From Caldithrix sp. (GTDB lineage: Bacteria > Zhuqueibacterota > Zhuqueibacteria > Thermofontimicrobiales > Sulfurfontimicrobiaceae), in NCBI GenBank assembly GCA_020722815.1, contig DYKB01000068.1, positions 1-35,043 on the forward strand: a stretch of DNA of 35,043 nt. Reading direction: 5' to 3'. The first letter of the stretch is position 1, and every line of letters starts with the position of its first letter. The translations under genes were made by a program, and so were the position numbers. Shown here piece by piece: positions 8,884 to 16,500 of the stretch. The notes under the pieces are model-generated. The model was not told the DNA's origin. It worked only from the letters and a program-made list of their open reading frames with translations, and made no database searches.

Positions 8884-9225
8884 ATGGCTGGTTTTAATAT
8901 TTTGGGTCTCGATCCAACCAAACCAGCAGGTGGTGGCGGACCGGAAGATGAAAATCGAAATGCGCTTTCTGAAACCCGAATGCAGGGATTTATCGTCATT
9001 GTGTGTGGTTTCGCGGCTGGATTAACGTTATTGATTCTCATGGCACTGTTTAACAAATTTGGTGCACCCCTTGATTTTATCAATCAATGGGTGAATGATC
9101 CAGAATTTACCGGGTGGAAAGTATTTTTAACTGGTTTTATTGCCGGTACTATTTTTAGTACCATATACAACCTGCTGGTCGTACGTCGATTCTACCTTTT
9201 CGGCTATGAACGGGAAGTCGATTAA
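8884..9225 (+). CDS. small two-helix membrane protein of the CHAT cluster
   Basis: This 113-residue protein is not recognised. The ATG follows AAAGGAG by 8 bases and lies only 17 bases after the CHAT gene, so the two are co-transcribed. Residues 1-33 are soluble with a Gly/Pro run (KPAGGGGPEDE). Two transmembrane helices follow at about 34-57 and 78-100, separated by a short loop, with a positively charged end (VVRRFYLFGYERE). The second helix carries the same G-x-x-F-x-x-I-Y-N-x-L-V pattern (residues 88-99) as the last helix of the metallopeptidase gene product in this cluster, suggesting a shared membrane-assembly module or a common binding partner. Confidence 0.75.
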   Translation: MAGFNILGLDPTKPAGGGGPEDENRNALSETRMQGFIVIVCGFAAGLTLLILMALFNKFGAPLDFINQWVNDPEFTGWKVFLTGFIAGTIFSTIYNLLVVRRFYLFGYEREVD

Positions 9226-9310
9226 ATCCTGCTTTTTTTATATATGATAGTAACCGGACGATTTACGCCGATGTAATTTGGCTTATTAAATGAGTCCAAG
9301 CGAAAAAGCA

Positions 9311-9431
9311 TGATTTTGTCATTTTGACCCTTCGACTGCGCTTCGTGTAAACTCAGCGAAATGAAGTGAAGAATCCATATTTTTCAAATACTTATGAGAT
9401 TCTTCGCTTCGCTCAAAATAACAGGATTTTG
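9311..9431. repeat. R1 palindromic repeat, long copy
   Basis: The outer arms TGATTTTGTCATTTTGA (9311-9327) and the TCAAAATAACAGGATTTT side near 9413-9430 pair imperfectly. The inner arms GAAGTGAAGAATC (9363-9375) and GATTCTTCGCTTC (9398-9410) pair at 12 of 13 positions. Related to the copies at 1298-1376 and 13772-13796. Confidence 0.6.
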
Positions 9432-9583
9432 CCATTTAAGAACGGGCTCAAATTTAAAAAAATAATATGCGATGTGTCTCGCTCCAGCCACCTTTTATCA
9501 CGATTTTCTCCCTGACCAAATCCAATCATGCGTCTGTAATTCAAAAATTGTGAAAATTTGATCCTCCTTTTTTCAAAAAGTAC

Positions 9584-9612
9584 TTGATATTAACTGTAAG
9601 TATGAATATATA
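9584..9612 (+). promoter_or_regulatory. candidate sigma-70 promoter for the DUF5060 glycosidase gene
   Basis: TTGATA (9584-9589) is followed after 17 bases by TATATA (9607-9612), with TATAAT overlapping at 9609-9614. It lies 68 bases upstream of the GTG start. The DNA is AT-rich, so certainty is limited. Confidence 0.4.
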
Positions 9613-9679
9613 ATAAACTCGGTTAAAAAGTGTGATTCACCCAATTTTTGAATCATTTCACTAAAAGGAGACCTCGATA

Positions 9680-11326
9680 GTGAAAAATCGAACGACAACT
9701 TTATCGCTTTTAATTTTTATGATGATAATAACTACACTATTTTCCCAAAATCAGCTCCCAATTGAACAATTTGATGTTTTTGAATTGAATTTCAATGGTC
9801 CTGAATATTCTGAAAAAGATAATCCTGTTACCAAAGTTACATTTTTAACTTATTGGCAGTATGAAAACAGTGAAAATTTCATCAAAATAGCCGGATTCTG
9901 GGACGGGGATGGCCAGGGTGGTTCAAAAGGAAATATCTTTAAAGTCCGTTTTTGTCCTGACCGGCCCGGCAAGTGGACACTTGTGCAAGTTGTTTCCAAT
10001 GTGCCTGAATTAAATGGTCAAAAAGCAGGTCTATCGATTATGTGCAGAAAAAGCACACGAAAGGGATTCTGGCTGGTGGATGAAGAAAATTCAGGGGGGA
10101 GATGGTATCGTCGTTCTGATGGCTCCCATCAATATATCCTCGGAAACACCATGTACAGTTTTTTATCTGAATGCAACTGGGAAGGTTCAAATACCGGTTC
10201 AATTCAGAAGGATGTGAGTGAAAATGCGAAATATTTCAAAAAGATTCGATTTAGCATCACAGGTTGCCGTTATCCACCTCCGGTTGACAAGCCATTTCTT
10301 GATGATGTAGGAAATCCTACCGATAATGGAAATTTTTCACATCGACCAAATCCGACCTGGTTTTATAATCGAGTGGACCTGGCTGTTCAGGAAGCATTTA
10401 AGCATGATCTTATCGCCGATATCATCCTCAATAGGCCTGATACCGAAGATGCACGCTCAATTCTCAAAGCGCGTGAAAATAGCGGGGACTTTACGCCGAT
10501 ATTAAATTATATCGTGGCCAGATATGGCAGCTACCCCAATATTTGGCTGTGTATTTCAAATGAATGGGATATTAAAAAACCGCGTTATGCCGCCGCGGAG
10601 ATAAACCAAATCGGGCATCGTTTGGTTTCACTGCTCCCCTATCCAACACCGGTAAGCGTTCATGGAAATCAACATGATTGGGATACCGAACTCAATACAT
10701 TGGTTCCATGGCATGATCATATCATTTTACAAAATAAAATCAAAAAGTTACCCGCCGCGGCTGATTTTATCTTTCGAAATTACTGGATTGGTCTTCAAAA
10801 ACCAGTAATAGATGATGAATTGGCCTACGAAGGTGCTGGTGACGGATGGAGCGAAGCAGATGTCATTGAAGCACATCTGGGGGCTTTTCTGGGCGGTGGT
10901 TATGCTTCAACAGGACATAAATTTGCCAATAAAAAAGGTCATTATTTTGTCGGTAATTTTTCGGCCAACGAACATCTTTCTGCTGACAATTTAAAATGGA
11001 TGCGGGAAAAAATTGATTCCGATATTTCTTTCTGGAAACTGGTACCCTGTTTTTACACTTATTCCAATCAGATCCAAACCAGTATCTTTTCCAATATTCA
11101 GGACACTTTTCGGGCGCTTGAATGGCCAGGAAAGGAATATGTGTTGGGAACAAATCAGTCGCAGAACGGGATTATCGCCCGGTTGCCGGCAGGTTCCTGG
11201 CGGATAAAACAATTCGATCTGATGAAAATGGAAGAAAAGGTCCTCTCCGACCAAGGGATTGGCCGTTTTAAATTTAGTTCACCTGATTCCAGGGCAGTTT
11301 TATTTCATTTTAAACGTATCGAATAA
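9680..11326 (+). CDS. exported glycoside hydrolase-like protein (DUF5060 + DUF4038-type TIM barrel)
   Basis: This is probably a secreted glycosidase. A Sec signal peptide (about residues 1-23, ending LFSQNQ) is followed by an Ig-like DUF5060-type domain (about 27-115, with the typical ENFIKIAGFWDGDG and FCPDRPGKWT). A TIM-barrel domain like DUF4038/GH140 follows (about 135-460). Likely catalytic acids are Glu295 in CISNEWD and Glu380 in VIDDELAYEG, which sit where retaining barrel glycosidases carry acid/base and nucleophile. A C-terminal beta domain (about 465-548) resembles the collagen-binding-like domain often attached to DUF4038. The start is GTG at 9680, with AAAGGAG 9 bases upstream. 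It heads a group of sugar-related exported genes. Substrate is unknown; DUF4038 relatives act on plant glycans. Confidence 0.75.
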   Translation: MKNRTTTLSLLIFMMIITTLFSQNQLPIEQFDVFELNFNGPEYSEKDNPVTKVTFLTYWQYENSENFIKIAGFWDGDGQGGSKGNIFKVRFCPDRPGKWTLVQVVSNVPELNGQKAGLSIMCRKSTRKGFWLVDEENSGGRWYRRSDGSHQYILGNTMYSFLSECNWEGSNTGSIQKDVSENAKYFKKIRFSITGCRYPPPVDKPFLDDVGNPTDNGNFSHRPNPTWFYNRVDLAVQEAFKHDLIADIILNRPDTEDARSILKARENSGDFTPILNYIVARYGSYPNIWLCISNEWDIKKPRYAAAEINQIGHRLVSLLPYPTPVSVHGNQHDWDTELNTLVPWHDHIILQNKIKKLPAAADFIFRNYWIGLQKPVIDDELAYEGAGDGWSEADVIEAHLGAFLGGGYASTGHKFANKKGHYFVGNFSANEHLSADNLKWMREKIDSDISFWKLVPCFYTYSNQIQTSIFSNIQDTFRALEWPGKEYVLGTNQSQNGIIARLPAGSWRIKQFDLMKMEEKVLSDQGIGRFKFSSPDSRAVLFHFKRIE

Positions 11327-11345
11327 AGTAATTCCGTTCCAACAT

Positions 11346-11372
11346 GTAGGACAAATTGGCAATTTGTCCTAC
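11346..11372. repeat. perfect 12-bp palindrome (hairpin) after the glycosidase gene
   Basis: GTAGGACAAATT (11346-11357), loop GGC, AATTTGTCCTAC (11361-11372). The arms match perfectly. No T-run follows, so it is not a standard terminator; it may be a dispersed REP-like unit or a 3-prime mRNA-stabilising hairpin. Confidence 0.6.
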
Positions 11373-11493
11373 GAAAGTATTTTGTCAATTCATCTCTTGA
11401 AATTTTCATTTTTTTTCGTAAAAAATATGCGCTGAATTAGTAAAAATGAATGTTCATAATTTCATACAAAACAACTAATTGGAGGACGATTGA

Positions 11494-12825
11494 ATGAAAA
11501 CTTCCCGAAGAAAATTTTTAAAAAATACGGTGACGACCATGGCCGGTATCGGACTGGCATCAGCGCTTCCCAACGTTGTCAGCGGAAAGGCGCATCCGCT
11601 TTCACCGAATGACAAACTGGTGGTGGGGCTAATCGGCTGCAAAAATATGGGGAATGCCAATTTAAAGGACTTTTTAAAACAACCCAATGTGGAATGTGCC
11701 GCTTTATGTGATATTGACGACGAGTGGCTGAATTTACGCGCCAAAGAAGTGGCAGATGCCACTGGTGTAAAACCAAAACTCTATAAGGATTTTCGTAACC
11801 TTATTGAGAATAAAGATCTGGATGCCATTATTGTTGGGACACCCGATCACTGGCACTGCCTTCCGCTGGTCTATGCCTGCGAGGCTGGTAAGGATGTTTA
11901 TGTGGAAAAACCACTGGCGAATACCATTGGAGAGTGCAATATCATGCTAAAAGCAGCCCGAAAATATAATCGTGTCGTACAGGTGGGTCAGCAGCAACGG
12001 AGTGGAAAACACTGGAAAACCGCCATGGATTATATTCAATTCGGAAATTTGGGCAAAATTCGCCGCATTAAAATCTGGTGTAATTTCAATTACGGTGGCG
12101 GTCAATTAGCCATCCCGGATGAACCGGTCCCCGAAGGAATTGATTATGAAATGTGGCTGGGTCCGGCACCAAAGCGACCATTTAACCGGCATCGATTTCA
12201 TGGTACCTGGCGGCTTTTCTGGGATTACGGTGGTGGGCTCATGACCGATTGGGGCGTCCATTTGCTGGATATGGGTATCTGGGCCATGAATCTAACCAAC
12301 TCCCCAAAATCGGTGATGTCAATTGGCGGGATTTTTGGGAGTGCGGGTCATTCCCTCGAAACGCCAGATACCCAGACAGTGCTCTATGAATTTGACAATT
12401 TTTCCATAGTCTGGGAACACAATGGGGGCATTCAAACCGGTCCTTATGGACGGAATTATGGATTGGCTTTTATTGGAACCAATGGCACCCTGATCGCGGA
12501 TCGAAATAATTGGGAGGTGCTCGCTGAGGATGCCGGTGAAGGTAAAAAACGAACCGCGATCGTTCCGCCACAAGTTTCGGACAATCTGGACCACATCAAT
12601 CATGTGGCCAACTTTATTGAATGTGTCAAAACCCGGCAAAAACCAGCCGCTGATATCGAAATCGGTCGACAGGCAGCACTTTATGCCCATCTGGGAAATA
12701 TTGCTTTCCGTACGGGGCATAAAATTATTTGGAGTGAGGAAAAAAGTAAAATTATCAATGATAACCAGGCCAATAAACTGGTAACACCAGCCTATCGAAA
12801 ACCCTGGCAACTTCCAAAAATTTAA
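11494..12825 (+). CDS. Tat-exported Gfo/Idh/MocA family oxidoreductase
   Basis: This is an NAD(P)-dependent sugar or glycoside oxidoreductase carrying a twin-arginine signal (SRRKFLKN, residues 4-11, then a hydrophobic stretch to GKA), so it is folded with its cofactor before export. The Rossmann nucleotide-binding loop is VVGLIGCKNMG (about residues 44-54). The family's EKP motif, in which Lys is catalytic, is at 138-140 (VEKPLANTIGE). The C-terminal half has segments typical of the exported subgroup: YEMWLGPAPKRPFNRHRFHG and WDYGGGLMTDWGVHLLDM. The 443 residues match that subgroup. A ribosome binding site (TTGGAGG) precedes the ATG. The isomerase gene follows by 18 bases, forming an operon; such pairs often act in oxidation-based (3-keto) glycoside turnover, though the substrate cannot be told from sequence. 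Confidence 0.92.
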   Translation: MKTSRRKFLKNTVTTMAGIGLASALPNVVSGKAHPLSPNDKLVVGLIGCKNMGNANLKDFLKQPNVECAALCDIDDEWLNLRAKEVADATGVKPKLYKDFRNLIENKDLDAIIVGTPDHWHCLPLVYACEAGKDVYVEKPLANTIGECNIMLKAARKYNRVVQVGQQQRSGKHWKTAMDYIQFGNLGKIRRIKIWCNFNYGGGQLAIPDEPVPEGIDYEMWLGPAPKRPFNRHRFHGTWRLFWDYGGGLMTDWGVHLLDMGIWAMNLTNSPKSVMSIGGIFGSAGHSLETPDTQTVLYEFDNFSIVWEHNGGIQTGPYGRNYGLAFIGTNGTLIADRNNWEVLAEDAGEGKKRTAIVPPQVSDNLDHINHVANFIECVKTRQKPAADIEIGRQAALYAHLGNIAFRTGHKIIWSEEKSKIINDNQANKLVTPAYRKPWQLPKI

Positions 12826-12843
12826 TCTTTTTATGGAGTGAAT

Positions 12844-13707
12844 ATGAAAAATCAAATTTCTCGACGCAATTTTATAAAACAATCACTTATCACCACCACC
12901 AGTCTAAGCTTGGGGACATCTATGCTGGCAAATTGCAATAACGCAACACGAAAATTAACGGAAATTGGTTTACAGGTACTCACCATAAAACCAGAAATTG
13001 AAAAGGATTATGTCAAAGCGCTTGAACAGGTGGCTGAAATTGGTTATAACACCCTGGAAATGGGAAATTATTACGGCCCCTCACTAGAAGAGTTTAAAAG
13101 CCTTCTCCAAAAATTGGGCTTAAAAGTACTCGCGGGTGGAGGAGCCATTGGCCAGCTGCAAACAGAGCTGGATCAAATGATTCAGGATTCTCATGATTTA
13201 GGGAAAAAATATCTAATCTGTTACTGGCCGTGGACCGATTCGCCTGAAAATAAAACTTTGGATGATTGGAAAAGAATGGCCGAAAGCCTGAATCACATCG
13301 GTAAAAAGGTAAAACAGGCAGGATTGGTTTTCGGTTATCATAATCATGACCTGGAATTTAAAATTACAGCAGATCAAATTCCATATAATATCATTCTCGA
13401 CAATACCGACCCCGATCTGGTCGTCATGCAAATCGACCTGTACTGGATTAAAAAAGGAAATCAGGAACCAATTCCCTATTTCGAGAAATATCCCGGCCGA
13501 TTTCCATTATGGCATGTCAAAGATATGGATAATACGCCAGCACGTTCATTCGCCTGCGTGGGACAGGGCATGATCGATTTTCCAGCAATTTTCGCCAAAG
13601 CAGATGTTGCCGGGATGGAACATCTTTGGGTAGAACATGATAAACCGGAAAATCCAATGGAGTGCGCACGGGTCAGTTATGAATATCTGAAAAATTTAAG
13701 ATATTGA
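12844..13707 (+). CDS. exported sugar phosphate isomerase/epimerase-like TIM-barrel protein
   Basis: This is an AP-endonuclease-2/xylose-isomerase-like TIM barrel. Proteins of this type are metal-dependent isomerases, epimerases or, in glycan loci, lyase/hydrolase-like partners of Gfo/Idh/MocA enzymes. The Tat motif SRRNFIK is near the N-terminus, followed by a hydrophobic stretch ending in LANC, so it may be a Tat lipoprotein. Characteristic segments are IGLQVLTIKPEIEKD (strand 1), GYNTLEMGNYYG, FGYHNHDLEF (metal-site His), PLWHVKDMD and LWVEHDKP. GGAG lies 5 bases before the ATG at 12844; an in-frame GTG at 12838 overlaps that site and is less likely. It is co-transcribed with the preceding oxidoreductase gene and followed by a strong terminator. 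Confidence 0.87.
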   Translation: MKNQISRRNFIKQSLITTTSLSLGTSMLANCNNATRKLTEIGLQVLTIKPEIEKDYVKALEQVAEIGYNTLEMGNYYGPSLEEFKSLLQKLGLKVLAGGGAIGQLQTELDQMIQDSHDLGKKYLICYWPWTDSPENKTLDDWKRMAESLNHIGKKVKQAGLVFGYHNHDLEFKITADQIPYNIILDNTDPDLVVMQIDLYWIKKGNQEPIPYFEKYPGRFPLWHVKDMDNTPARSFACVGQGMIDFPAIFAKADVAGMEHLWVEHDKPENPMECARVSYEYLKNLRY

Positions 13708-13712
13708 TTCAA

Positions 13713-13758
13713 AATACCTGCCAGTTGATGTCTATCGGCTGGCAGGTATTATTTTTTT
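13713..13758 (+). terminator. intrinsic terminator after the oxidoreductase/isomerase operon
   Basis: AATACCTGCCAG (13713-13724) pairs perfectly with CTGGCAGGTATT (13739-13750), a 12-bp stem with a 14-base loop, followed by ATTTTTTT. It lies 6 bases after the isomerase stop. Confidence 0.9.
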
Positions 13759-13771
13759 AATTCAAAAATAA

Positions 13772-13796
13772 AGATTCTTTACACCGCTCAGAATGA
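13772..13796. repeat. half-copy of the R1 palindromic repeat
   Basis: AGATTCTTTACACCGCTCAGAATGA resembles one arm (GATTCTTCGCTTCGCTCA) of the element at 9311-9431, and its CTCAGAATGA end matches the arm at 1366-1376. Only one arm is seen. Confidence 0.45.
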
Positions 13797-13845
13797 AAAA
13801 ATAATCATTATAGCGTAAACTCAATCATAATGGAGCAATTTTTAT

Positions 13846-14055
13846 ATGATAAAAGCAGTCATCTGGATTTTGGTCGGTATTGTGATAATTATCTACAACC
13901 ACAGTGGTGGAGATTCACGCCTGGTAATTCGATGGACCAATCTTGATTTAGGTTATCTCGTCATCGCTTACGGCCTTTTCATCCTGGTTCGCGACAGGAT
14001 TCAAAAACAGCGGGAGAAGAAAGAGATTGAACCAGAGTCGGTTGATGAAAATTAG
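13846..14055 (+). CDS. small membrane protein, unknown function
   Basis: This 69-residue protein has a hydrophobic helix at about 4-20 (AVIWILVGIVIIIYN), a second weaker one at about 34-48 (LGYLVIAYGLFILV), and a highly charged C-terminal tail (RDRIQKQREKKEIEPESVDE). The ATG has GGAG about 10 bases upstream. It may be a small envelope or assembly factor; no family is recognised. It converges with the methyltransferase gene on the other strand. Confidence 0.6.
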   Translation: MIKAVIWILVGIVIIIYNHSGGDSRLVIRWTNLDLGYLVIAYGLFILVRDRIQKQREKKEIEPESVDEN

Positions 14056-14151
14056 CTTAAAAAGTAATCCTTCAGGGTGATATACATCCGGTATCAGCAG
14101 ATCATTAATTTTGAATAAGCGACCTCTCCTGTGCCGACTTTGCAAAATTGA

Positions 14152-14868
14152 CTAATTTTTTCGTGCAATGAAGATGAAGGTCTTGTCAGCAATAATCTCT
14201 TCGATACTGAAACTTGACAATTTTAGAAATAACGTCAATTCCTGCGCTGTAAAAGCACGTAAAGTTGAATGGTCTTCGACTACTTCGTTGGCTTCACCGG
14301 CTTTCTGGATTTAATAAGTCGCCTGCCAGTTCCAGGTCCAGCCAGTTTCAAGATTCCGGGTACTCTGACTGACACGCTTATCATGAGTTGTTCCCTGTTC
14401 AATGGTCAGTACGGCCGCTGGTTTAAAATTTAAAAAAATAGTTTCAGCATTAAAATTATCAAAAATTAAAATTCCATCTGGTTTCAGGCAGGAATGAATG
14501 GATTTCAGCGCATTGAGTACCTCATCATTCGTTGTCATGTAGGTAAAACTGCGCCCGGAAATAATCACGGCATCAAATGCCTGGTTCACACAACAAGCAC
14601 GCATATCCCCCTGAATAAAATTAACATCGGGGTGCAAATCACGGGCGATTTGGAGCATTTCTACAGCGAGATCCAAACCAGTATAGGCATAGCGATTTTT
14701 TATAAAATAAGGGGTGAGATTACTACTTCCACCTCCCGAATCAAGAATCGAATGACAATGATATTTTTTTAAGTACTGATCAAAAAAGCGAAAGTCAGCG
14801 GCATAATCAAAAATCGATTGATACATTTCGTGATAAACGCGCGCCAGCCGCGAATAGCGTTGTGTCAT
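14152..14868 (-). pseudogene. class I SAM-dependent methyltransferase interrupted by an in-frame TAA
   Basis: The intact part (14311-14868, 185 residues) has motif I as SILDSGGGSSNLTPYF (about residues 40-55), the acidic ribose-binding strand YTGLDLAVEMLQIA, FIQGDMRACC, and FDAVIISGRSFTYM. It stops at TAA (14311-14313), straight after WTWNWQATY. Reading on in the same frame gives 52 more good codons (IQKAGEANEVVEDHSTLRAF, later DKTFIFIARKN) ending in TAG at 14152-14154. That extension matches the usual C-terminus of this methyltransferase type and restores a normal length of about 238 residues. The gene is therefore either a recent pseudogene, a truncated but working enzyme, a readthrough case, or carries a sequencing error. 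It lies 6 bases downstream of the amidase gene, in an operon with it. Confidence 0.85.
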
Positions 14869-14874
14869 GAACGA

Positions 14875-15657
14875 TTACCGCTGCACTTGTGGCTGAAAAT
14901 CCTGAATAAGACGATTCCAATCAAAAGCCGGCCCAATATCCCATTTCCCATCCGGACGATAATTGACATGGCTGACAACTCCATTAAAATCAACCACTTC
15001 TGCAATCGTCTGGTAACGGCGATGTTCGGGCAAAAATTCACGGGCAATATTAAAGCGGGCGGTTAAATAACGAAGCAGTGTACTCAGCGCGGCGTACTGG
15101 GTATCCGTAAAAGTCGCAAAATACTCGTGCCCCCGAAAAGTAACCTGTTCATAATATTGGGTTTCATCAAGCGAACAATAGATATCACCATCGCCATAAG
15201 TGGTTACCAACTGATCCCCGATTCGCTTCAAAGGGCCTATATTTGAAATTTCTATCCCGATAGTAACTTTGCTACGGGTCTCATTTCCGCCGATGGCGCC
15301 TTCCCCCAAATGATATGACCAGTATTGTGAGGAAAAAAGGTTATAAATAATGCCATTTCGTCCAATAATAAACGGGACCGAAACATGATAATTCCGTTTT
15401 GTCAAAGTTGCGACATCACCCGGTAAATAACCCATTGTAAAATGTAAGACAATTTGCACTTTTTCGAATGATTTGTTATAAAAAAATGATTGATCACCCG
15501 ATAATGGACGTACAAAAGTATAGTTCATCTGCCCCGTTTCACCGGGAATCTGGATAGACTGCGGAATCAACGTATGAAATTTACCATCGCTATCTTTGCC
15601 TGTTCGGTTAAATTCAGCTTCATACCGGGCAATATCATTTGCATTCATGAAATTCAC
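14875..15657 (-). CDS. N-acetylmuramoyl-L-alanine amidase (amidase_2 family)
   Basis: This zinc amidase is predicted to cleave the lactyl-Ala bond of peptidoglycan or muropeptides. Amidase_2 features are the first zinc ligand His72 in IVLHFTMGYLPGD, the strand HVSVPFIIGRNGIIYNLF, the SYHLGEG and TIGIEISNIG segments, and the C-terminal active site HVNYRPDGKWDIGPAFDW with His230 and Asp240 as probable zinc ligands and Lys238 between them. There is no signal peptide, so it is cytoplasmic (muropeptide recycling) or released by lysis, as phage-type endolysins are. The ATG follows AAAGGAG. It leads a two-gene minus-strand operon with the methyltransferase. No phage genes surround it. Confidence 0.88.
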   Translation of the reverse strand: MNFMNANDIARYEAEFNRTGKDSDGKFHTLIPQSIQIPGETGQMNYTFVRPLSGDQSFFYNKSFEKVQIVLHFTMGYLPGDVATLTKRNYHVSVPFIIGRNGIIYNLFSSQYWSYHLGEGAIGGNETRSKVTIGIEISNIGPLKRIGDQLVTTYGDGDIYCSLDETQYYEQVTFRGHEYFATFTDTQYAALSTLLRYLTARFNIAREFLPEHRRYQTIAEVVDFNGVVSHVNYRPDGKWDIGPAFDWNRLIQDFQPQVQR

Positions 15658-16163
15658 TCCTTTAACTTGGTGTCGCTTTATTGATAAATTATTATTTCAT
15701 CTTTCTATACGGTTAATCAAGGAAATAGCAACTTTCGCAAAATTCAAATAGTTCTTTGCCTTGAAATTCCATACTACATTTTACCTTTTTTCTCAATGAA
15801 TTTCAAGCAAATTTTTCTTAATTTTTAAAAAACATGAAATTAATTTAAAACCAGGAATGGAAAAACGTTTCGATTCTTTCAGGTTAATGTCCTTGATGCC
15901 TCGTTATTTTCATTTATGACAATAAACTCATAATTTTCTATTTGCAAGTATACCAAACAGATATTAAAATTTTTGGATAACCTTTTTAAAATTCAAACGA
16001 AAATCTGTTGGAAATGTCACTTTGATTCATTATCTTTAACTCGTAATTATTTGCTTTAATAAATTATAACGAATCGGATTAGCTGGTTCAGGGTTAGAAA
16101 TCCTTGGTTTTTAATTTTTCTTGACGCTGAACCAGGAACAACTGAACCTTGAACCCGGGTAGT

Positions 16164-16448
16164 ATTACAACGTTAAGTTTGAAAACTCATAAAATCTGTA
16201 ATTCTAAAGTTGAAATTAATGATGTTCACAATCCATGAAGGCGCCCCCCTCCTGCCTCCCCCAAATTCCAAAAAACGGCATTTGGGGGAGAGACGTCCGG
16301 TTCTCTCCCCCATTTTCGCTTTTTGAAAACTGGGAGATACAGCGGGGGTCAATTTTTCACTGAAACCGACTTCCGCTGAGATAAAACAATTCATTTTAGA
16401 ATTTTAAAGAAATTTATTTTTTTAACTTTATTAACTTAACGTTGTAAT
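16164..16448. mobile_element. 285-bp MITE-like element with perfect 16-bp TIRs, flanked by GGTAGT repeats
   Basis: ATTACAACGTTAAGTT (16164-16179) is matched by its exact reverse complement at 16433-16448. GGTAGT directly precedes the left arm (16158-16163) and directly follows the right arm (16449-16454), as a 6-bp target-site duplication would. The interior contains R2 copy A. No transposase is encoded, so it would be a non-autonomous element moved in trans. Confidence 0.7.
16196..16409 (+). repeat. R2 repeat, copy A
   Basis: Contains CCCCCTCCTGCCTCCCCC and the hairpin CTCCCCCAAATT...CATTTGGGGGAG, then a second hairpin built from CTCTCCCCCATTTTC and GAAAACTGGGAGA. The ends are CTGTAATTCTAAAG and TTCATTTTAGAATTTTAAAG. 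Homologous to copies at 30848-31013 and (inverted) 34528-34741. Confidence 0.75.
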
Positions 16449-16500
16449 GGTAGTTACCCTCAATTTATAATTTTAAAAAACATAGAAGAAAAAACCTGTC

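Larger units (their letters stand above)
9226..9679. other. 454-bp intergenic region with an R1 palindrome
   Basis: The region holds the R1-type inverted repeat at 9311-9431 and a possible promoter at 9584-9612 for the glycosidase gene that follows. No convincing reading frame is seen. Confidence 0.6.
15658..16500. other. 843-bp intergenic region containing a MITE-like element
   Basis: The first 500 bases are AT-rich with no convincing reading frame. A small stretch near 16085-16158 has related words in opposite orientation (GGTTCAGGG against TGAACCTTGAACCC). The rest is the repeat element at 16164-16448. The region separates the divergent amidase and pseudouridine synthase genes, so both promoters must lie here, but none stands out. 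Confidence 0.6.

Noticed and set aside
12319..12882. 187-codon minus-strand open frame
   Set aside because: It lies antisense to the clearly conserved Gfo/Idh/MocA gene; the protein is not domain-like and has no ribosome binding site.
14875..15657. Prophage remnant around the amidase gene
   Set aside because: Amidase_2 enzymes occur in phage lysis modules, but no holin, tail or integrase genes are nearby; the neighbour is a methyltransferase.
16209..16394. 73-codon minus-strand open frame in the repeat at 16164-16448
   Set aside because: It runs through hairpin arms of a dispersed repeat (R2); the predicted protein reflects the repeat, not a gene.
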